Made by a program: the position numbers and the translations under genes | Assembly: GCA_900549755.1 (NCBI GenBank) | Contig: URPQ01000075.1 | Coordinates: 1 to 8,150, forward strand | Origin: an uncultured Oscillospiraceae bacterium | GTDB lineage: Bacteria > Bacillota > Clostridia > Oscillospirales > Acutalibacteraceae | Length of the DNA stretch: 8,150 bases | Reading direction: 5' to 3' | Part shown: positions 1 through 6,222 of the stretch, piece by piece | Numbering within the stretch: the first letter of the stretch is position 1 | How the letters are laid out: each line of letters opens with the position of its first letter | Notes under the pieces: generated by a model | The model's input: the letters and a program-made list of their open reading frames with translations, nothing else | The model's database searches: none | Told to the model about the DNA's origin: nothing

Positions 1-617
1 GTAAGCTCCGCGTAACTGCCGTTGCTTATTGCCCGCATGGTTTTTTCAATATCGGGTTTTGGGTAATTAAGGCGGTCAAGCCTTGCAAACATTTCGCCCG
101 TTGAGGGCTTTTCGCCCGCAAGCACTATTAAAAAGGTGCAATCGGGCATATGCGGCAGCGGGGTTAAAATTTCCCCTATTCCCCTTGCGCGCTGCGTTCC
201 GCCGTCTATTAAAAACGGAACGTCCGCCCCGAGGGAAACCGCCATTTCCCTAAGCCTTGATTTTGAAAAGCCGGTTCCGAAAAGCCTATCCAGCCCCACA
301 AGCACGCCGGCGGCGTCGGCGCTGCCGCCGCCGAGCCCGGCAGATGCGGGAATTGCTTTTTTTATTCTTATTTCGGCTGAGGGCTCTATTCCCGCCGCGC
401 CGAAAAAACAGTGCGCTGCCTTAAATGCAATGTTGTTTTCACCGCCGAATTTATCACTTTCAAATAAAAAGGTCGGGCTTTTCTTTATGAAAATACTATC
501 GCTTATATCAACCGTCTGCATTACGGTGTCTAAATTATGGTAGCCGTCAGGTCTTTTCCCTATAACCGCAAGCGAAAGATTTATTTTAGCGTTTACCGCG
601 AATTTTATACTCTCCAT
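1..617 (-). CDS. ispE: 4-diphosphocytidyl-2-C-methyl-D-erythritol kinase (IspE), C-terminus cut by window edge
   Basis: IspE is the cytoplasmic GHMP-superfamily kinase that phosphorylates CDP-methylerythritol with ATP in the MEP (non-mevalonate) isoprenoid pathway. About 205 residues are visible of the roughly 285 usual for the family; the rest lies beyond the left edge. Seen directly: the N-terminal substrate segment AKINLSLAVIGKRPDGYHNL (residues 10-29) with the expected catalytic Lys11, the GHMP ATP-binding loop PASAGLGGGSADAA (90-103), and GADVPF (130-135) with the expected catalytic Asp132. The ATG at 617 is preceded by AGGAA about 8 bases upstream. It begins 15 bases after the stop of the VanZ-like gene, so the two are probably co-transcribed from the promoter near 1371-1399. 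The product feeds undecaprenyl phosphate and so cell-wall synthesis. The family call is very secure. Nothing looks broken in the visible part. Confidence 0.97.
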   Translation of the reverse strand, partial: MESIKFAVNAKINLSLAVIGKRPDGYHNLDTVMQTVDISDSIFIKKSPTFLFESDKFGGENNIAFKAAHCFFGAAGIEPSAEIRIKKAIPASAGLGGGSADAAGVLVGLDRLFGTGFSKSRLREMAVSLGADVPFLIDGGTQRARGIGEILTPLPHMPDCTFLIVLAGEKPSTGEMFARLDRLNYPKPDIEKTMRAISNGSYAEL

Positions 618-632
618 ATTTTACATTCCTTT

Positions 633-1340
633 TTATTCCCACACACCCATTGTAAAGCGGGTTAAGAGTCGGCTCACCGCCGGTATGCGTAGCAGCGCAT
701 AAAAAAGCATTGCGCCCGATACGTTTAAAATCACGTCGTCAATATCGCTCGCTCCCGTAAGCAGCAGCAACTGTAAAAGCTCTATAAGCAACACGGAAAT
801 AAGAGTAACCGCAAAAAGCATGTACCATTTATTGATTTTTTTAAACAGGCAAACCGTAAAAAACGGCAGCGGCATAAATGCGACAAAATTCCCGAAAACA
901 TTTTCAAAAACGCTCCAGAACGGCAGCGTTCCGCTTTTAAAGGCATTCAAAAAAAGCTTTAGTGTTTCAAAAGGTATTAAATTGGTGCTCTCATTTATAT
1001 ATCTGTTAAATTCCGCGGTGTTCCACTTCAATACGCCGAAAATATCACGTCCGAGCGCGTCGTCAATAAGGGTGAAATCTACTATAAGAATCATATAAAA
1101 CAAAAAAAGCGCGCAAATGCGGTTTTTCATTATTTTGTATTTAACGCCGGGTTCCTCTGTTTTAAGCGCGGAAAACCAAGCGGAAAAATATCCCGTAACA
1201 AATGCGACTGTTCCCGCCGCTATTTTAATTCCGTGCGCAAAGGTAATAAGCCCCGCAGCATTGCAAATCATAATAAAAAGCGCGGCAAAGCATATAAAAT
1301 AAAGCACCGACGTTATAATATTCAAAAAGCGCCGGTTCAC
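633..1340 (-). CDS. VanZ-like family membrane protein
   Basis: This is a 235-residue integral membrane protein of the VanZ-like family, named after the teicoplanin-resistance protein VanZ; most chromosomal members have no proven function. Hydrophobic segments lie at about 8-30, 38-57, 74-92, 143-166 and 172-195, with a weaker one at 206-220. The family core is visible: NLIPF (120-124), the ENVFGN...FMPLPF stretch (146-160), the intramembrane Glu/Gln of IELLQ (186-190), and the SDIDDVILNVSGA block (198-210). The start is GTG at 1340, with GGAG seven bases upstream. The overlapping ATG at 1342 is followed at once by TGA and cannot be used, and an in-frame TAA lies just upstream. It is first in an operon with ispE and has its own promoter. 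A glycopeptide-resistance role would be a guess; the fold-level assignment is firm. Confidence 0.9.
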   Translation of the reverse strand: MNRRFLNIITSVLYFICFAALFIMICNAAGLITFAHGIKIAAGTVAFVTGYFSAWFSALKTEEPGVKYKIMKNRICALFLFYMILIVDFTLIDDALGRDIFGVLKWNTAEFNRYINESTNLIPFETLKLFLNAFKSGTLPFWSVFENVFGNFVAFMPLPFFTVCLFKKINKWYMLFAVTLISVLLIELLQLLLLTGASDIDDVILNVSGAMLFYALLRIPAVSRLLTRFTMGVWE

Positions 1341-1360
1341 ATTATCACTCCGAAATAATT

Positions 1361-1380
1361 ACTGTATATTATTTTACAGT
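1361..1380. promoter_or_regulatory. 20-bp dyad, possible operator over the -10 box of the VanZ-like promoter
   Basis: ACTGTA and TACAGT form perfect 6-bp arms around an 8-bp AT-rich spacer. The dyad fully contains the -10 hexamer of the promoter at 1371-1399, so a protein bound here would block RNA polymerase. Short AT-rich dyads like this are typical of GntR-, BlaI/CopY- or MarR-type operators, but no family can be assigned. It could also be a chance palindrome in AT-rich intergenic DNA. Confidence 0.4.
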
Positions 1381-1399
1381 TATATGCTCTCTGTGTCAA
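1371..1399 (-). promoter_or_regulatory. Sigma-A type promoter of the VanZ-like/ispE operon
   Basis: On the minus strand the -35 box TTGACA (1394-1399) is a perfect match. It is separated by exactly 17 bases from the -10 box TAAAAT (1371-1376). The -35 box starts three bases after the stop codon of the deacetylase gene. The predicted transcription start is near 1364, giving a leader of about 25 bases before the GTG start at 1340. Confidence 0.8.
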
Positions 1400-1401
1400 G
1401 T

Positions 1402-2304
1402 CTAATTATTCAGATTTCTGTGATGATAACCGTATGTATCAGGTTTCAGCGGTTCAATTGAGTAGCCCATACGCATCATACCCTCAATAATTTCGGGCAG
1501 CGCCTGTACGGTGGTTGCCTTATCATTTGAATCGTGCATTAAAATACACGCCGAATTTTTATCGGCGGCGCTTGCCAGCACTTTATTTCTTATATAGGTA
1601 TAGCTCGGCGGCGGGCACTCCGCATCACCCGAGCTTATGTTCCAGTCAAAATACGAGTAGCCCCTGCCGCCCACCGTTTTTACAAGCCGCGTCATAACCC
1701 CGCGGCAGTAATTTTTACTTACGGTATTGCTGCTGCCGCCCGGGAAACGCAAAAGTGTGGGCCTCACCCCTATAAGCTCATAAATTTTATCTGAGAGACG
1801 GGTTATATCCTTATAAAACATATCCTCGCCCGAATATATTACCGAATAATCGTGCGTGGCGGTGTGCAAGCCTATTGTATGCCCCGCCGCGTAAATTTTT
1901 TTCACATACTCTATATTTTCGCTTTCAATCACGAAAAAGGTTGCCTTAATGCGGTATTTATCCAGTATATCAAGAATTTCAAGCGTTTTGTCCGATGGTC
2001 CGTCGTCAAATGTCAGGTAACACACCCGCCTGCCGTCGGGCTGCCGTGCCTGCGGCGTTGTCCCGCCGGAAGGCTCCTCCCATACATCCACGGAAGCGTC
2101 GGCTCTGCGTTTTTCCTCCTCATATCGGGTAAGTATATTGCTCGCCGCGCTTTTTTGTGTTTCAAGCTCCTGCCGCGCTTCATTAAGAGCGGCGCCGATT
2201 TTTTCGGCCGCTTTTTCCTGATTTTTAAGTGACAAAACCAAAACCGAAAAAAACAAAAAAATGAAAACCGCAATAACCGCTTTAAACCACGCTTCAGCCC
2301 TCAA
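1402..2304 (-). CDS. Membrane-anchored polysaccharide deacetylase (CE4/NodB domain, PgdA-like)
   Basis: This 300-residue protein should be a metal-dependent carbohydrate esterase family 4 N-deacetylase acting outside the membrane, most likely on peptidoglycan N-acetylglucosamine or another surface glycan. One N-terminal hydrophobic segment (about 8-26) works as a signal anchor. A charged, probably coiled-coil stalk (27-70) and a short linker lead to the NodB domain (94-285). All five CE4 motifs are present: TFDDGPS (98-104, catalytic base Asp100, metal ligand Asp101), HTATH (147-151, metal-binding His147 and His151), RFPGG (186-190), DWNISSGDA (220-228) and ILMHD (254-258, His257), so it looks active. 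The start is TTG at 2304, with an AAAGGAAAGGG ribosome-binding stretch 11 bases away; no ATG or GTG upstream in frame competes. It lies 55 bases after the DUF2325 gene and may be co-transcribed with it. The exact glycan substrate cannot be told. Confidence 0.93.
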   Translation of the reverse strand: MRAEAWFKAVIAVFIFLFFSVLVLSLKNQEKAAEKIGAALNEARQELETQKSAASNILTRYEEEKRRADASVDVWEEPSGGTTPQARQPDGRRVCYLTFDDGPSDKTLEILDILDKYRIKATFFVIESENIEYVKKIYAAGHTIGLHTATHDYSVIYSGEDMFYKDITRLSDKIYELIGVRPTLLRFPGGSSNTVSKNYCRGVMTRLVKTVGGRGYSYFDWNISSGDAECPPPSYTYIRNKVLASAADKNSACILMHDSNDKATTVQALPEIIEGMMRMGYSIEPLKPDTYGYHHRNLNN

Positions 2305-2359
2305 AAGAAAAACCGCCCTTTCCTTTAAAATATAATAAGAAAGAGCGAAAATTATTACT

Positions 2360-2644
2360 TTATGATTTATGTATATGCTCAGTCAGTATGTTTTTAAGCG
2401 CTACCGCCGAGCTTGAGTGTGAGCGCGCAACAGTAGTTTTTTTACCCTTAATATCATTCAACGCGCACTTGACCATTTTGTGCGATACCGTTCCCGTAAA
2501 AAGAATAAGCAAATCCGGGCTGCCTATTTTTTTCATGCACCCGCTCATTTTCGGGTATACCTTTGCCTTGCAGGAATATGTGTCGCAAATATCCATATAC
2601 TGCCTTACCATACATTCATTTCCGCCTAATATTACAACGCTCAT
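2360..2644 (-). CDS. DUF2325 domain protein, small, function unknown
   Basis: This 94-residue protein consists almost only of a DUF2325-type domain. It opens with the Rossmann-like strand and glycine turn VVILGGNE (3-10). The middle segment PDLLILFTGTVSHKM (43-57) carries the family-typical Asp and His (His56), and a basic Lys/Arg/Ser-rich segment follows (65-79). Five cysteines (11, 20, 25, 36, 60) are many for its size and would fit metal or redox sensitivity, but that is inference. The family has no established biochemical role known to me. The ATG at 2644 has AGGAG about 10 bases upstream. A GTTAGC-N4-GCTAAC palindrome lies 24 bases before the start, the same motif that controls the ABC transporter operon. 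The deacetylase gene follows 55 bases downstream. Confidence 0.8.
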   Translation of the reverse strand: MSVVILGGNECMVRQYMDICDTYSCKAKVYPKMSGCMKKIGSPDLLILFTGTVSHKMVKCALNDIKGKKTTVARSHSSSAVALKNILTEHIHKS

Positions 2645-2667
2645 TTTCTGTCATCTCCTGTTTTTTA

Positions 2668-2683
2668 GTTAGCACACGCTAAC
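2668..2683. promoter_or_regulatory. Palindromic operator GTTAGC-N4-GCTAAC before the DUF2325 gene
   Basis: Perfect 6-bp arms flank a 4-bp spacer (ACAC on the plus strand). The arms are identical to those of the two palindromes upstream of the ABC transporter operon (6052-6067 and 6081-6106), while the spacers differ at every site. This is what a dimeric DNA-binding repressor site would show. It sits between the probable -10 region and the ribosome-binding site of the DUF2325 gene. Confidence 0.7.
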
Positions 2684-2688
2684 CTCTT

Positions 2689-2717
2689 GTTTTATTTTTT
2701 GGGCTGTGGAAATACAA
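2689..2717 (-). promoter_or_regulatory. Weak candidate promoter of the DUF2325 gene
   Basis: On the minus strand TTGTAT (2712-2717) is spaced 17 bases from TAAAAC (2689-2694). The matches are only partial (3 of 6 and 4 of 6). The placement is plausible because the palindromic operator would then cover the transcription start, as it does at the ABC operon promoter. The -35 box would lie inside the 78-bp inverted-repeat element, so that element may supply part of the promoter. Confidence 0.3.
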
Positions 2718-2778
2718 TTTCGGTGAACATGGAGCCGAATGATTGCCCCTGCAAACCTCAATTTGTATTTTACAGCCC
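2701..2778. repeat. 78-bp inverted-repeat element able to fold as a three-way junction (MITE-like or structured RNA)
   Basis: The element is bounded by perfect 7-bp terminal inverted repeats (GGGCTGT / ACAGCCC). The pairing extends imperfectly to about 19 bases per arm, with an AATACAA/TTGTATT core. Inside are two small hairpins: TTCGG/CCGAA (2719-2739, 11-base loop) and TTGC/GCAA (2743-2754, 4-base loop). As plus-strand RNA the two positions after the terminal repeat form G-U pairs, while on the minus strand they are C/A mismatches. T-rich tracts flank both ends on the plus strand. It starts five bases after the HMA gene stop. It may be a short mobile repeat, a bidirectional terminator or a small structured RNA. 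No transposase is nearby. Confidence 0.55.
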
Positions 2779-2783
2779 GTTTT

Positions 2784-3041
2784 TTATTTCTTTAAAAATG
2801 AGAAAAAGCCTTTTTTCTCATACGGCTCGTTCTTGACCGAAACAAGGGTATAGCCCGTAGCGCCTATTGTCTCGGCAAGCCTTGCTTCGTCAAGCGGAAC
2901 ATCGGTTATAATTACCGTTTCGCCCTTTGTGTGCGAGGATGAAACCTTTTTCACCTTAAAAGCCGCGCGAACCGCCTCGTTTATATGCGCTTCGCACATA
3001 CCGCACATCATACCGTCAATTTTAAGAGTATATTTTATCAT
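2784..3041 (-). CDS. Heavy-metal-associated (HMA) domain protein
   Basis: This 85-residue soluble protein has a ferredoxin-like HMA fold (about 1-68), like CopZ-type metallochaperones. The metal site is GMMCGMCEAHI (10-20), with the CxxC pair Cys13 and Cys16. A short tail, YEKKGFFSFLKK (74-85), is aromatic and lysine-rich and could touch the membrane or a partner. Copper(I), zinc or another soft metal would be the usual ligand for this motif; the metal cannot be told from sequence. Its ATG shares one base with the permease stop (TAATG), indicating translational coupling, and a purine-rich AAGGGGACGG lies just upstream. HMA proteins normally accompany P-type ATPases, so pairing with an FtsX-type ABC transporter is noteworthy. 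It may be a metal sensor or donor for the transporter; that is inference. Confidence 0.88.
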   Translation of the reverse strand: MIKYTLKIDGMMCGMCEAHINEAVRAAFKVKKVSSSHTKGETVIITDVPLDEARLAETIGATGYTLVSVKNEPYEKKGFFSFLKK

Positions 3042-5320
3042 TATTCCGTCCCCTTTAAGGCTTCTACCATATCGATTTTGCGGTTTTTCCGAGCCACCGC
3101 CCGGCTTACTGTAAGCGATATGCCGAAGGTAATAACCAAGCCTGTTATATACGTCAGCGGGCCTATGGCTAATTTAAGCTCATATTCCGACGCCATTGTT
3201 ACAAGCAGGTAGTCAAGCAGTGCTATTCCGAGCGGTATTCCGAGCACCGCGCCGATAAGAGTTACCCACATATTCTGCCCTATAAGCAGCCGACCGATTT
3301 TTTTATCCCTAAAGCCCACTACCTTTAACGTAGCCATTTCGCGGTAACGCTCGGTGTAGCTCATTACGCCTAAGTTGTAAAGCACAACTATACCAAGCAC
3401 CGCCGCAGCTATTATCAGTATGCTTATCATCATATACATTATTTCCATAAATGTATCAAACGAGTCTATAATAGCCTGCTTCGACTGTACGGCGGATATA
3501 CACTCTTCCGATTTAATATCGGCTTTCTTAGTATCGGTATATACCGAATCTGTTTTGAAAGGAATATCCAGCGTTTTTGCGTAATCGGTTGATATAACAA
3601 TATTTTCCGAAACCGAGCGGATAACTCCCGCAATTTTAAGATTGTAGGTTTTATCCGAGCCGTAGGGGCTTATTTTAAGCGTATCGCCTGCCGCTAAATC
3701 AAATTTGTCCGCTATGCGCATACAAATATACGCGCCGTCCTTTGCAGGGGTTACATATCCGTCCTTTTCGGCAGGGAAACGCACCTTGCCGCGGGTTATA
3801 TCGTATATATCGAGCGCCACTGCTTTATCGTCTATCTGCACACTTACCGTAGCGCTGCTGTCGCCCTTATAGGTGTCTATAATTTTCTGGGTGTCTTCTT
3901 CCGTTGCGGTCTCGCTTAAATAAATACGGGATGAATATTTCATAGAGTCATCGTAATAGGTGCTTAAAAATGCGTTCATAGTATCCCGCATACCCATTGT
4001 GCCCACTACTATTACCATACAGCCCGCAATACCCACAAGGCTCATAAGCGTTCTTGATTTGTGGCGCATTATATCGCGCATATTCCAGCGTGTTCCGAAA
4101 GAAAAGCGATTCCAAAGCGTGGTTTTTTCAAGCAGCAGCTTTTTCATCTTTTTGGGCGCGTAGGGGCGCAATGAGTCTGCCGCGGTGCCTTTAAGCATTT
4201 CCTTAACCGATAAAAAGCCGATCAAGGTAAGCGCCAAAATAAGTACCGCTAGTATCACAATACAGAAGGTCGGCAGTCTTAGCTCCCAATAGGGCATATT
4301 GAAATATGTGCCCATCGTGCCGTCGCGGCCCATTATCATTCTTGCCACAAGATAGCCTAAACCGATGCCTGCGACAGAGCCTATAATGCCTATCATAAAC
4401 GCATATGACGTGTAGTGGCGCAAAATGCGTTTATCACGGAAACCCAGGGCTTTAAGCGTGCCTATCTGCACCTTTTCCTTTGCCGTTAAGCGGTGCATGG
4501 TGGTTACCATTGTTAAAACCGCTATAAGCAGGAACAGCACGGGCAGCACCGAACCCATTGTTTTGCCCTCTTCCATTTCGCCGTCTGCGGCGGAATACGA
4601 GGAGTTTTCGTCCTTTGATAAAACAAGCGTGGTTTTGCCGAGTGCGTCGTCTGTCTTATCGGTAATTTCCTCCTTTGAAAGGTCGGAAATAATATTTAAC
4701 TGCGGGTAATAATCTCTGCCGAGCGCCTTTTTATACGCCGCGGGTGAAATATAGCCGAAGCCGTATGTATTGTAATCGGGCATAAGTTGGGTTTCATCGC
4801 GCACGCAAACCAAATGCTCGCCTGATTTCACCGTACCCTTAACCACGGTGTTTATAGTAATGCCTTTATATACAAGAGTCAGCTTATCGCCTATCGAAAT
4901 ATCGTTAGCGGCGGCGTATTTATCGGATATCCAAAGCCCGTCCTCGCTCTTTTTATCGTAATCGGCGCCGTCAACCTTTAAAAATGAGGAAACGTCAAAA
5001 TTCTCGGTTACGGTAAGCGCCAAAGAGTCGCCGTCCTTTTCCTTTACGTCAGCCGGCACCGAGATATAGCGCGATACTTTATCAACGCCCTTTATGTTTT
5101 CCACATTTCCCGCGTCTTCTTCGGAAAAGCCTAGTTCGGAAACAACGCGGTAATCGGCAAAATGTGACTCTTTGAAAAATCTTTTCGTGTTAATATCAAT
5201 GCTTACCCATTCCATATTAAAGCCGACGAATATTCCCACGCCTATGGTTATCATAAGAATCATAGAAATAAACTGTGCTTTATACTGCCACATTGTACGG
5301 AATAATTTTTTCCAAAGCAT
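3041..5320 (-). CDS. FtsX-type ABC transporter permease, eight TM segments, duplicated architecture
   Basis: This 759-residue permease belongs to the MacB/LolC/FtsX superfamily (type VII ABC), in the long two-module form common in Bacillota. Predicted membrane segments are at about 15-36, 257-278, 305-330, 352-372, 425-445, 628-648, 684-706 and 720-740. Two large extracytoplasmic domains lie between TM1 and TM2 (37-256) and between TM5 and TM6 (446-627). The halves repeat the FtsX cytoplasmic motif: KVQIGTLKALGFRDKRI (283-299) and REMATLKVVGFRDKKI (660-675). Such transporters usually work as mechanotransmitters or exporters of lipids, lipoproteins or peptides rather than simple importers; the substrate here is unknown. 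The ATG at 5320 lies three bases after the ATPase stop, and GGAG inside the end of that gene is its ribosome-binding site. Its own stop overlaps the HMA start. Confidence 0.93.
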   Translation of the reverse strand: MLWKKLFRTMWQYKAQFISMILMITIGVGIFVGFNMEWVSIDINTKRFFKESHFADYRVVSELGFSEEDAGNVENIKGVDKVSRYISVPADVKEKDGDSLALTVTENFDVSSFLKVDGADYDKKSEDGLWISDKYAAANDISIGDKLTLVYKGITINTVVKGTVKSGEHLVCVRDETQLMPDYNTYGFGYISPAAYKKALGRDYYPQLNIISDLSKEEITDKTDDALGKTTLVLSKDENSSYSAADGEMEEGKTMGSVLPVLFLLIAVLTMVTTMHRLTAKEKVQIGTLKALGFRDKRILRHYTSYAFMIGIIGSVAGIGLGYLVARMIMGRDGTMGTYFNMPYWELRLPTFCIVILAVLILALTLIGFLSVKEMLKGTAADSLRPYAPKKMKKLLLEKTTLWNRFSFGTRWNMRDIMRHKSRTLMSLVGIAGCMVIVVGTMGMRDTMNAFLSTYYDDSMKYSSRIYLSETATEEDTQKIIDTYKGDSSATVSVQIDDKAVALDIYDITRGKVRFPAEKDGYVTPAKDGAYICMRIADKFDLAAGDTLKISPYGSDKTYNLKIAGVIRSVSENIVISTDYAKTLDIPFKTDSVYTDTKKADIKSEECISAVQSKQAIIDSFDTFMEIMYMMISILIIAAAVLGIVVLYNLGVMSYTERYREMATLKVVGFRDKKIGRLLIGQNMWVTLIGAVLGIPLGIALLDYLLVTMASEYELKLAIGPLTYITGLVITFGISLTVSRAVARKNRKIDMVEALKGTE

Positions 5321-5323
5321 AGC

Positions 5324-6031
5324 TTACCACTCCACTTCGTCGGCGCTCATAGGCTCTGCCTGCTCAGTCACCGATTTAATTTTTCCGTTTTTAACCCGTA
5401 TTACCACATCCGCCATTTTCGCAATATTCTGGTTGTGGGTAACAATTACTATCGTTTTGCCGTAATTCTTTGCCATTGAAAGCAGAACCTTTAAAACCAT
5501 AACGCCTGTTTCGGAGTCAAGCGCACCCGTAGGCTCGTCGCAAAGCAGAATTTTCGGGTTTTTGGCAAGCGCACGGGCTATTGAAACACGCTGCTGTTCA
5601 CCGCCCGAAAGCTCTGAGGGGAAATTATTAAGGTGATCGGAAAGCCCTACCTCTTCAAGCATTTTTTCCGAAGGGAAAGCGTTCGGCGCTATCTCGTTTA
5701 CAAGCATTACGTTTTCCTTTACCGTAAGTGTGGGTACAAGGTTGTAAAACTGAAAAACAAACCCCACGGTAGAGGCACGGTAGTCCGCCAGTTCATCATT
5801 TGACAGTGTGGAAATATCCTTGCCCGAAACATAAATTTTTCCATCAGTCGGGCTGTCAAGCCCGCCGAGCAGGTTTAAAAGCGTGCTTTTCCCCGCGCCG
5901 CTCGGTCCTAAAATAACTACAAATTTTCCTTCATCAAGGCTGAAGCTCACCTTGTCAAGTGCCTTTTGTTCGTGGTCGCCGCTTACGTATACGCGGCTTA
6001 CATCCTTAAATTCAACTATCGGCATTGTCAA
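5324..6031 (-). CDS. ABC transporter ATP-binding protein, MacB/LolD type
   Basis: This 235-residue cytoplasmic ATPase is the energy-coupling subunit of the FtsX-type transporter encoded next to it. All nucleotide-binding motifs are intact: Walker A GPSGAGKST (42-50), Q-loop Gln94 in FVFQFYNLVP (91-100), ABC signature LSGGEQQR (141-148), Walker B ILLCDEPTGALD (161-172) with catalytic Glu166, and the H-loop His199 (IVTHN). The FQ-x-YNLVPTLTV sequence after the Q-loop and EPTGALD are typical of the LolD/MacB subfamily. The first ATG at 6031 has GAGG seven bases upstream; an alternative Met is two residues in. It is the first gene of the operon and follows a leader with two palindromic operators. 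It is complete, with normal family length. Confidence 0.95.
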   Translation of the reverse strand: MTMPIVEFKDVSRVYVSGDHEQKALDKVSFSLDEGKFVVILGPSGAGKSTLLNLLGGLDSPTDGKIYVSGKDISTLSNDELADYRASTVGFVFQFYNLVPTLTVKENVMLVNEIAPNAFPSEKMLEEVGLSDHLNNFPSELSGGEQQRVSIARALAKNPKILLCDEPTGALDSETGVMVLKVLLSMAKNYGKTIVIVTHNQNIAKMADVVIRVKNGKIKSVTEQAEPMSADEVEW

Positions 6032-6051
6032 TCCTCTTCTCTTAAAATCAA

Positions 6052-6067
6052 GTTAGCGTCCGCTAAC
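6052..6067. promoter_or_regulatory. Palindromic operator GTTAGC-N4-GCTAAC in the ABC operon leader (downstream copy)
   Basis: Perfect 6-bp arms with spacer GTCC (plus strand). Its centre is 34 bp from that of the larger palindrome at 6081-6106, a little over three helical turns. It falls in the untranslated leader, 21 bases before the ABC ATPase ATG. As RNA it could also form a 6-bp hairpin with a tetraloop. The same arms at a second promoter argue for a DNA site bound by a repressor dimer, with two dimers able to cooperate here. Confidence 0.7.
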
Positions 6068-6080
6068 AAAAAGGTTTAAG

Positions 6081-6106
6081 CATAGGTTAGCCCTTGCTAA
6101 CCTATG
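6081..6106. promoter_or_regulatory. 26-bp palindromic operator over the transcription start of the ABC operon
   Basis: Arms CATAGGTTAGC and GCTAACCTATG are perfect over 11 bp around a CCTT spacer. It is the most complete of three sites sharing the GTTAGC-N4-GCTAAC core. It begins four bases downstream of the -10 box, so it should cover about -3 to +23 and block transcription when bound. The core half-site TTAGC resembles that of SlyA/MarR-type boxes, and AGGTTAG...CTAACCT recalls DtxR-family metal boxes, but the spacing fits neither consensus exactly. The cognate regulator is not in the window. Confidence 0.8.
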
Positions 6107-6109
6107 TTT

Positions 6110-6138
6110 ATTATAATACCGCCTAAATTTAATGTCAA
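6110..6138 (-). promoter_or_regulatory. Perfect-consensus sigma-A promoter of the ABC transporter operon
   Basis: On the minus strand TTGACA (6133-6138) and TATAAT (6110-6115) are both exact consensus, with a 17-base spacer. The predicted start is near 6103, giving a leader of about 70 bases before the ATG at 6031. Such a strong promoter, immediately followed by operators, suggests tight repression with high output once derepressed. Confidence 0.92.
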
Positions 6139-6222
6139 CAGTTTTTTTGGAATTTATTGCCCAAATTGCTTTTTCGGGTGAAATACCGATAATTAAATTG
6201 TAATCAGAATACGGAATTACAG

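Noticed and set aside
136..543. Plus-strand open frame of 135 codons
   Set aside because: It lies wholly antisense to ispE, whose conserved motifs are clear in the minus frame. The plus-strand product is low-complexity Ser/Pro/Ala and matches no family I know.
1852..2232. Plus-strand open frame of 126 codons
   Set aside because: It is antisense to the CE4 domain of the deacetylase and has no recognisable motif.
2013..2273. Minus-strand 86-codon frame inside the deacetylase gene
   Set aside because: It is an out-of-frame shadow of the deacetylase N-terminal region, with a Cys/Arg-rich nonsense-like product.
2388..2672. Plus-strand 94-codon frame opposite the DUF2325 gene
   Set aside because: Similar length is a coincidence of frame mirroring. 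The minus-strand frame has the DUF2325 features, a good ribosome-binding site and an operator.
6139..6222. Possible riboswitch or small gene between the hairpin and the ABC promoter
   Set aside because: The region is upstream of the promoter, so it is not in the ABC leader. It has only weak short hairpins (for example GTAAT/ATTAC) and no open frame with a ribosome-binding site.
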